A stretch of 6,819 nucleotides of DNA. Source: an uncultured Collinsella sp. GTDB taxonomy: Bacteria; Actinomycetota; Coriobacteriia; Coriobacteriales; Coriobacteriaceae. Positions 1 through 3,768 of this stretch are shown piece by piece. A model generated the notes under the pieces. The model searched no databases. It was not told the origin of the DNA and was given only the letters and a program-made list of their open reading frames with translations. Each line of letters begins with the position of its first letter. The stretch's first letter is position 1. A program made the position numbers and the translations under genes. The stretch covers positions 1-6,819 of the forward strand of contig UQIQ01000074.1 of the NCBI GenBank assembly GCA_900541185.1, in the 5' to 3' direction.

Positions 1-45
1 ACACCTATTAAGTCGTCGGCAGCGTCAGATGTGTATAAGAGACAG
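1..45 (+). other. Illumina Nextera adapter with i5 index (not genomic)
   Basis: Bases 27-45 are exactly the 19-bp Tn5 mosaic end AGATGTGTATAAGAGACAG, and bases 13-26 are the Nextera read-1 tail TCGTCGGCAGCGTC. Bases 1-4 (ACAC) match the end of the Illumina P5 primer. Bases 5-12 (CTATTAAG) sit exactly where an 8-base i5 index belongs; from memory this equals index S518. The order P5 end, index, read-1 tail, mosaic end is that of a library molecule, so this is untrimmed adapter left on a contig end and not a natural transposon end. Genomic sequence begins at base 46. Any ORF, alignment or taxonomic call that uses bases 1-45 is artefactual. Confidence 0.98.
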
Positions 46-702
46 GTCCAGATGCTCGCATAGCCACGCGAGGGCCGTTCCCTTGGTGGCGCCCTCGCCC
101 ATGACCTCGATATTCATGGCGTACGAGCGCGTGACCTCAATGCCTCCGAGCGTGTCGAGCTCCGCTGCGATGACGTCGCGATCGGCCGGGTCGTGCCAGT
201 ACATGGCGATGCGTTCGAGCGTTTCGACCTCGTCGATTTTGCTGTCGATATCCATGCCGATCGGTGTTCGTGTGCGCTTGAGCGAAGCCGCGATGTTGGG
301 GTCGCCGCCGCAGAATTCGTCCAGGCGCGTGTAGAGCGAGCGGGGGAGGAAGCACCGCCCGTCCGCGAAGATATCGAAGGTGACGTCATGGCCGGCGGCG
401 ATGCTGTGGATGCGGTGGGCGATGGCGCGGTCGAGCGGTCGGCTCAAAATGCGCGTAGCACGTGAGGAATCGGTGGGCACGTCGTCGTCGAGCTGCCAGA
501 CGCTGGCACCGTTGGCACAGACCGCGTAGTGTACGGCGGGGTGGGCGAGGATGGGCTCAAAGATGCCCGACAGTGGGCGCCCCGTGCAGGGCACAAACTC
601 AATACCGCGGCGCGCAAGCTCGTCGAGCATCGACCAGGTGGTATCGCTCATCTGCTTATCACTCGTCAGCAGCGTTCCATCCATATCGGAAAACACAATC
701 AT
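46..702 (-). CDS. HAD-superfamily (Cof-type) phosphatase, 3' end missing
   Basis: Predicted cytosolic Mg2+-dependent phosphatase of the HAD superfamily, Cof/YidA-like branch, acting on sugar phosphates or similar small phosphoesters; the substrate cannot be told. Motif I is SDMDGTLLTSD, with nucleophile D6 and acid/base D8. Motif II is T40 in VPCTGRP. The motif III lysine is K207 in GEGATKGTALAWL, a strong Cof-family signature. Residues from about 45 to 190 would hold the cap domain. The motif IV acidic loop (GDxxND) should follow within about 30 residues but is lost at the contig end. Only 219 residues are genomic against a usual 260-290. The ATG at 702 is supported by AAAGGA ending 9 nt upstream. 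The open frame continues artificially to base 25 as LSLIHI plus a TGA, all from adapter. It lies 24 nt beyond a terminator, so it may be expressed by readthrough or from a promoter I did not find. Family assignment is firm; specificity is open. Confidence 0.93.
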
Positions 703-726
703 TCGTTGCGATCCTTTCTACTGGCA

Positions 727-766
727 TAAAAAGCGTGGCCGAGGGCGGTGATGCCCTGGCCACGCT
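727..766 (-). terminator. Rho-independent terminator after citrate synthase
   Basis: A perfect 9-bp stem (AGCGTGGCC at 732-740 pairing with GGCCACGCT at 758-766) continues into an inner GGGC/GCCC stem (743-746 with 753-756) and a GGTGAT loop. Read on the minus strand, the stem is followed at once by TTTTTAT (732 down to 727, sharing the last stem base). There is no T-run on the plus-strand side, so it acts leftward only. It ends the citrate synthase transcript 24 nt downstream of that gene's stop and stands just upstream of the HAD gene's ribosome binding site. Confidence 0.9.
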
Positions 767-789
767 CGGGTTCTATAACGGTCCGCGTC

Positions 790-2208
790 CTAGCGATCGG
801 CGATCGGCTTGTACTCCAGCGGCTCGATAACCGGGCGATACGCGGGACGGATGATGCGATGCGCGCAGAAGAGCTCTTCCATGCGGTGCGCCGACCAGCC
901 GGCCATGCGGGCGACGGCGAACAGCGGCGTAAAGAGCGTCTCGGGCACGCCGAGCATCTTGTAGATAAAGCCCGTGTACAGGTCGATGTTGGCGCAGATG
1001 GGCTTGGTCATGCCGTGATCGCGCATCACCTGCGGGGCCAGACGCTCGATGCGCTCGATGAGCGCGAACTCCTCGCCTAGGTCCTTCTTGGCGGCAAGCG
1101 TGCGCGCGTAACGGCGGCACACCTCGGCGCGCGGGTCGCTCAGCGTGTAGACGGCGTGGCCCATACCGTAGATGAGACCCGTGCCGTCGAAGGCCTGCTT
1201 GTCGAGAATCTTGCCCAGGTAGGCTGCGACCTCGTCCTCGTCCTCCCAATTGGAAACATGCGCACGGATGTCCTCGTGCATGGACACGACCTTGGCGTTG
1301 GCGCCGCCGTGGCGTGGGCCCTTGAGCGAGCCGATGGCCGCGGCGTAGGCGGAGTACGGGTCGGTGGCCGAAGACGACAGCACGCGGCAAGCGAAGGTGG
1401 AGTTGTTGCCGCCGCCGTGCTCGGCATGCAGCATGAGCATAACGTCGAGCAGCATCGCCTCATCGCGGGTGAACGCCATGCCGCCGCGCAGGACCTGTAG
1501 GATGGTCTCGGCGGTGGAGAGACCGGGCGTGGGGTGCGGCACGTGAACCTCGGAGCCGCGAAGCTTAGCGATCGAGGCCATGTGTGCGAAGGCGGCGATG
1601 CGCGGGAGACGTGCGAGCATGGAAATGGCGACGTCGATTTCGTGCTCGGGCGTGATCACGTCTGGTTCGGCATCGAAGGCGTAGAGCAGCAGCACGGCGC
1701 GCTGGAGCACGTTCATGATGCTCGACGACACCGTGGTCATAGGGAACTCTTTGACGTACTCGTCGCTCAGATGTCTAAAGGCGCCCAGGCGCTCGCAAAA
1801 GCCGTCGAGCTCTTCCTTGTTGGGCAGCGAACCCGTGATAAGCAGATAGGCGACTTCCTCGTAGCCGTAGCGATTCTCGGCCTGGGCATTGTTGACCAGA
1901 TCCTCGATGCTGTAGCCGCGAAGCGTGAGCTTGCCCTGATCGGGCACGACCTTTCCGTCGACCTTGTTGTAGCCGTGCACATCCGAGATGCGAGTGAGGC
2001 CCGCGACCACGCCCGAGCCGTCGGCATTGCGCAGGCCGCGCTTGACATTGTGCTCAACAAATAGGCCCTCGTCATAAGGGTCAGTCGGCAGGCCATAGTA
2101 GAGATTTTCGCTTTCGGGCGAAATCTGGCGGCTCGCTTCGTAATCCAAGACCAGGCGGCTCAGGTGGTCGTCGAAGCGGTAATAGATTTTCTTGGCGTCG
2201 TAGGCCAT
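790..2208 (-). CDS. gltA: Citrate synthase (citrate/2-methylcitrate synthase family)
   Basis: Cytosolic Si-type citrate synthase, condensing acetyl-CoA with oxaloacetate to citrate and CoA; in an anaerobe this would mainly feed 2-oxoglutarate and glutamate synthesis. At 472 residues it is longer than the usual 370-430, with the extra length at the N-terminus. Active-site landmarks in order: HAEHGGGNNSTF (H261, H264), GPRHGGAN (H300), GMGHAVYTLSDPR (H351, the PROSITE-type signature region), ANIDLYTG (catalytic aspartate D409) and AVARMAGWSAH (R434). All residues expected for catalysis appear present. The segment after the first histidine pair reads HGGGN where E. coli-type enzymes have HE; as I recall, that form is typical of a clostridial/actinobacterial subgroup. 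The start at 2208 is supported by GAGAGGAG 5 nt upstream. The gene follows the ACT protein by 77 bp with no terminator between, so cotranscription is likely, and it ends at a strong terminator. A 2-methylcitrate synthase role cannot be excluded, but no propionate-degradation genes are nearby. The symbol is by family, not by orthology. Confidence 0.95.
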   Translation of the reverse strand: MAYDAKKIYYRFDDHLSRLVLDYEASRQISPESENLYYGLPTDPYDEGLFVEHNVKRGLRNADGSGVVAGLTRISDVHGYNKVDGKVVPDQGKLTLRGYSIEDLVNNAQAENRYGYEEVAYLLITGSLPNKEELDGFCERLGAFRHLSDEYVKEFPMTTVSSSIMNVLQRAVLLLYAFDAEPDVITPEHEIDVAISMLARLPRIAAFAHMASIAKLRGSEVHVPHPTPGLSTAETILQVLRGGMAFTRDEAMLLDVMLMLHAEHGGGNNSTFACRVLSSSATDPYSAYAAAIGSLKGPRHGGANAKVVSMHEDIRAHVSNWEDEDEVAAYLGKILDKQAFDGTGLIYGMGHAVYTLSDPRAEVCRRYARTLAAKKDLGEEFALIERIERLAPQVMRDHGMTKPICANIDLYTGFIYKMLGVPETLFTPLFAVARMAGWSAHRMEELFCAHRIIRPAYRPVIEPLEYKPIADR

Positions 2209-2285
2209 GCGCGCTCCTCTCCGGGCCGCATCGGGGTGACTTGCATGGGCATGCGCGCGTCAGGCTATCCCCAGCGGCTTGCTCG

Positions 2286-2573
2286 CTACAGGCGGTACAT
2301 AAAGTTGAAGACGTCCTCGCGCTGGATGGACACGTTGACGCCCGAAAGCTCGCCGGCCTCGGCCAGCGCCTTCTGCAGCTCGGCGAAGTCGAGCTTGGAC
2401 TCGGCGGTATCGGCCAGCATGGTCATGGTGAAGATGTCCTCGATAATGGACTGCGTGATGTCGCGGATGTCGACGTTGGCCTCGCCTAGGACACGGGTGA
2501 CGCCGGCGACGATGCCGGGGCGGTTCTTGCCAAGGACGGTGATGACGATACGGGAGGACGAGATCTCGGCCAT
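2286..2573 (-). CDS. ACT-domain regulatory protein, UPF0237 family
   Basis: A 95-residue protein made almost entirely of one ACT-like domain of the UPF0237 type. Visible hallmarks are an N-terminal strand IVITVLGKNRPGIVAGVTRVL (the GKxRPGIVAGV ligand-binding turn, about residues 15-25), the segment ANVDIRDITQSIIEDIFTM (about 32-50), and the closing SIQREDVFNFMYRL. Length and ending match the family's usual 89-95 residues. ACT domains bind amino acids or related small ligands and act as sensors; this family is of unproven function and is usually found beside a UPF0210/DUF711 (PFL-like) protein. That partner is absent here, and the next gene in the same direction is citrate synthase. The ATG at 2573 has GAAAGGG 6 nt upstream. 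It looks like the first gene of a two-gene transcript with citrate synthase, starting near the palindrome at 2621-2643. A regulatory role toward citrate or glutamate metabolism is conjecture. Confidence 0.93.
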   Translation of the reverse strand: MAEISSSRIVITVLGKNRPGIVAGVTRVLGEANVDIRDITQSIIEDIFTMTMLADTAESKLDFAELQKALAEAGELSGVNVSIQREDVFNFMYRL

Positions 2574-2620
2574 GGGAAACCCTTTCGCGTGATTGCGGCG
2601 CGCGCGGGGCGCTCCGCTAC

Positions 2621-2643
2621 GGTACAGTGTTCATCATTGTACC
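2621..2643. promoter_or_regulatory. 23-bp palindromic operator candidate upstream of the ACT gene
   Basis: GGTACAGTG (2621-2629) and CATTGTACC (2635-2643) form 9-bp arms with one mismatch around a 5-bp centre (TTCAT). On the minus strand the distal arm contains TACAAT (2641 down to 2636), a good -10 hexamer lying about 63 nt upstream of the ACT start codon; no convincing -35 box stands 16-18 bp further up. The half-site size, short spacer and position over a -10 suggest a repressor-binding dyad for the ACT-citrate synthase transcript. No T-tract follows it, so a terminator is unlikely. The regulator is unknown. Confidence 0.5.
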
Positions 2644-2865
2644 TGTCTGGCGCAAAAAAGGCGCGCTCGCTGCGGCGTTACATGCCTGCAACATGAGCGT
2701 AAGGGGGCAGTCCACACGGGGAAGAGCCAACTGATCGTCTTCACGTCGCGTATGACGATATTTCGGTCGTCCGGCTCGGTGATGCCGTAGCCGAACACTT
2801 GGAGCGTCTCGATGGACTCTTGAACGCGGGGACGAGTCTCGTCGCGCCCTCTAGTCCTCGGCGGA
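2644..2865 (-). other. Intergenic stretch with an unrecognised coding-like frame
   Basis: No recognisable gene. On the minus strand one frame is open from 2894 (inside the end of the HTH gene) to a stop at 2634-2636, giving 86 codons. The part from about 2849 to 2712 has codon choice like the neighbouring genes and reads, in pieces, RVQESIETLQVFGYGI and TEPDDRNIVIRDVKTI. The remaining downstream part (cysteine- and arginine-rich) does not look like protein. The only ATG at the start has a purine-rich GAGG directly abutting it, which is too close for a ribosome binding site. It may be a decayed gene fragment or a short uncharacterised ORF; I cannot name a family. The stretch also holds a T6 run on the minus strand (2659-2654) with no good stem before it, and a small GACGA/TCGTC hairpin near 2840 without a T-tract. 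No terminator after the HTH gene could be identified. Confidence 0.3.
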
Positions 2866-3102
2866 TCAATCGAGTCCGAACTCCTTTCGGGCATCCTCTT
2901 CGCTCATGACTTCGAGAAGGTCTCCAGGTTGGCAACGAAGGGCGAGGCATAGCTGCTCGAGCGTGTTGAAACGAATGCCGCGAATATGCCCTTTTTTAAT
3001 ACGGGACAGGTTCACGGGCGTGGTTCCAATCCTTTCGGCAAGTTCGTTCGAGGAAATCTTTCGCTCGGCCATGATCTTGTCGAGGCGAACAATTACGGGC
3101 AT
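2866..3102 (-). CDS. YozG-like Cro/C1-type HTH transcriptional regulator
   Basis: A 78-residue cytosolic DNA-binding protein that is essentially a single helix-turn-helix domain of the Cro/C1 (XRE) superfamily, HTH_26 / YozG type. The family pattern is clear: an N-terminal strand VIVRLDKIMAERKIS, the HTH proper at about residues 18-45 (SNELAERIGTTPVNLSRIKKG, then GIRFNTLEQLCLAL), and the closing CQPGDLLEV at 58-65. No ligand-binding or oligomerisation domain is present. Its ATG follows the DUF2975 stop by 9 bp, and its ribosome binding site AAGGA (3109-3113) overlaps that TAA stop, which indicates translational coupling. Family knowledge: small regulators of this kind are commonly encoded directly beside a DUF2975 membrane protein, as with yozG/yoaS in Bacillus, and the pair is thought to work together. 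Autoregulation from the palindromic region at 3662-3713, and control of the divergent exporter, are inferences from position. Confidence 0.93.
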   Translation of the reverse strand: MPVIVRLDKIMAERKISSNELAERIGTTPVNLSRIKKGHIRGIRFNTLEQLCLALRCQPGDLLEVMSEEDARKEFGLD

Positions 3103-3108
3103 GACGTT

Positions 3109-3114
3109 TCCTTA
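3109..3114 (-). promoter_or_regulatory. Ribosome binding site overlapping the upstream stop codon
   Basis: On the minus strand the TAA stop of the DUF2975 gene (3114-3112) runs into AAGGA (3113-3109), which lies 6 nt before the HTH start codon. Ribosomes finishing the membrane protein would be placed to start the regulator, fixing their ratio. Confidence 0.75.
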
Positions 3115-3624
3115 CGCAATCTCGTCGGAGTCGAGGTACAGCTCCCGAGCGTATAGGAAGAGCTGGGAAAGCATGAACAAGACGATGCCGAGAACCAGAG
3201 AGGTCCAGTCGAATGATGAAGCGATCTCTTGGGCGCCGACGGTCCCCTCGCCGCCAAACATCGAGACGGAGGCTTCGAGTGAGCCGGCGTAGAGGCTGGT
3301 GGCAGCTTGAACAATGAAGAGAATGCCGAGCACCTTCAAGCATGTCGCAGACCCTTTCTTGAAGGGGTCTCCGCTCTTGATCGTCCACACGAGAACGGCG
3401 CTGAGGACGGTCGTAGCGATACCGATGACGGCAGGGGCCAATGTCGAGATCGCAAGGGCTGGATACGCGGGGGAGTCTGCAATTACAGGGTTGTTGAGCA
3501 CTTCGATTGCTGGCTTTAAGGAGAACGCCACTTGTGCGATGGCGGTGACGCAAAGGGCTGTAGAGGCTATCGCACACGCGATACGGAAGGAATGAAGCCG
3601 GGGAGTGCGATTGTCAGAACTCAT
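3112..3624 (-). CDS. DUF2975-family four-helix membrane protein
   Basis: A 170-residue integral membrane protein with four predicted helices at about residues 14-36, 58-80, 95-116 and 139-160, a short charged N-terminus and a short acidic tail (LYLDSDEIA). The cytosolic-side linker SGDPFKKGSATCLKVLG between helices 2 and 3, and the ending LSQLFLYARELYLDSDEIA, match the DUF2975 (YoaS-type) pattern, in which a PF-rich loop precedes helix 3 and the protein ends with an acidic stretch. Function of the family is not established; the usual genomic partner is a YozG-type HTH regulator, present here 9 bp downstream. One plausible model is that the membrane protein senses an envelope signal and sequesters or releases the HTH protein, but nothing in the sequence proves it. 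The ATG at 3624 has a strong ribosome binding site (GGAGGT, GGAGG ending 5 nt upstream). It is the first gene of a two-gene leftward transcript, divergent from the ABC exporter. Family call is good but rests on pattern recall. Confidence 0.85.
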   Translation of the reverse strand: MSSDNRTPRLHSFRIACAIASTALCVTAIAQVAFSLKPAIEVLNNPVIADSPAYPALAISTLAPAVIGIATTVLSAVLVWTIKSGDPFKKGSATCLKVLGILFIVQAATSLYAGSLEASVSMFGGEGTVGAQEIASSFDWTSLVLGIVLFMLSQLFLYARELYLDSDEIA

Positions 3625-3661
3625 AACAACCTCCGAAGAATTTAAAAATCTCAGGATACTT

Positions 3662-3680
3662 TTTAACAGTTTATGTTAAA
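3662..3680. promoter_or_regulatory. TTTAACA/TGTTAAA palindrome, operator candidate
   Basis: Perfect 7-bp inverted arms TTTAACA (3662-3668) and TGTTAAA (3674-3680) around the 5-bp centre GTTTA. It is AT-rich in an otherwise GC-rich context and lies over the -10-like element of the leftward DUF2975-HTH transcript. Symmetry, size and place fit a dimeric HTH regulator site; the HTH protein encoded two genes away is the obvious candidate. No run of T follows the arms, and the short AT stem would make a poor terminator. Confidence 0.5.
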
Positions 3681-3696
3681 TTGACTTTGCCGGCAA
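3668..3696 (-). promoter_or_regulatory. Candidate promoter of the DUF2975-HTH transcript
   Basis: On the minus strand TTGCCG (3696-3691; 4 of 6 to TTGACA), a 17-bp spacer, then TAAACT (3673-3668; 4 of 6 to TATAAT). Transcription would start near 3661, giving a leader of about 36 nt to the ATG at 3624 with its GGAGGT site inside. The -35 lies in the perfect palindrome TTGCCGGCAA (3687-3696) and the -10 in the TTTAACA/TGTTAAA palindrome, so both elements are inside likely protein-binding sites. Prediction by eye only. Confidence 0.45.
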
Positions 3697-3713
3697 GTAA
3701 TCACAGCATGCTG
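3681..3713 (+). promoter_or_regulatory. Candidate rightward promoter of the ABC exporter, with palindrome
   Basis: TTGACT (3681-3686; 5 of 6 to the -35 consensus) is followed after 17 bp by CAGCAT (3704-3709), a poor -10 (3 of 6) that is the start of the perfect 10-bp palindrome CAGCATGCTG (3704-3713). Start of transcription would be near 3716, about 53 nt before the permease ATG. The -35 is interlaced with that of the leftward promoter. A weak -10 inside a dyad would suit a promoter needing an activator or derepression, but the element may be chance. Confidence 0.3.
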
Positions 3714-3768
3714 CAATCGTAACCCCGCGCATCGAGCTGAATCGTGTTGAAACGAGCTGGTGATACGT

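Noticed and set aside
27..45. Tn5 19-bp mosaic end as evidence of a natural transposon
   Set aside because: It is joined to the Nextera read-1 tail, an index-length segment and the end of P5, and there is no transposase or target duplication; it is library adapter.
1534..2064. Long plus-strand open frame opposite citrate synthase
   Set aside because: It is a shadow of the GC-rich citrate synthase gene: low-complexity histidine/valine/aspartate-rich translation, no ribosome binding site, no family resemblance, while the minus strand encodes an intact enzyme.
2241..2265. GCATG-GG-CATGC inverted repeat between the ACT and citrate synthase genes as a terminator
   Set aside because: Arms of five with a two-base loop and no T-run; it would not stop transcription and is likely chance.
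2651..2665. GGCGC-A6-GGCGC on the plus strand as a terminator
   Set aside because: The two GC blocks are direct rather than inverted repeats; only a weak 4-bp GCGC stem can form and no T-run follows it in the right place.
2962..3755. 13-bp repeat CGTGTTGAAACGA at 2962-2974 (inside the HTH gene) and 3743-3755 (upstream of the permease), with a short RFNT-like translation at the second site
   Set aside because: It could hint at a remnant copy of the HTH gene, but beyond the 13 bases similarity fades quickly, and a match of this size between two nearby stretches is not strong evidence.
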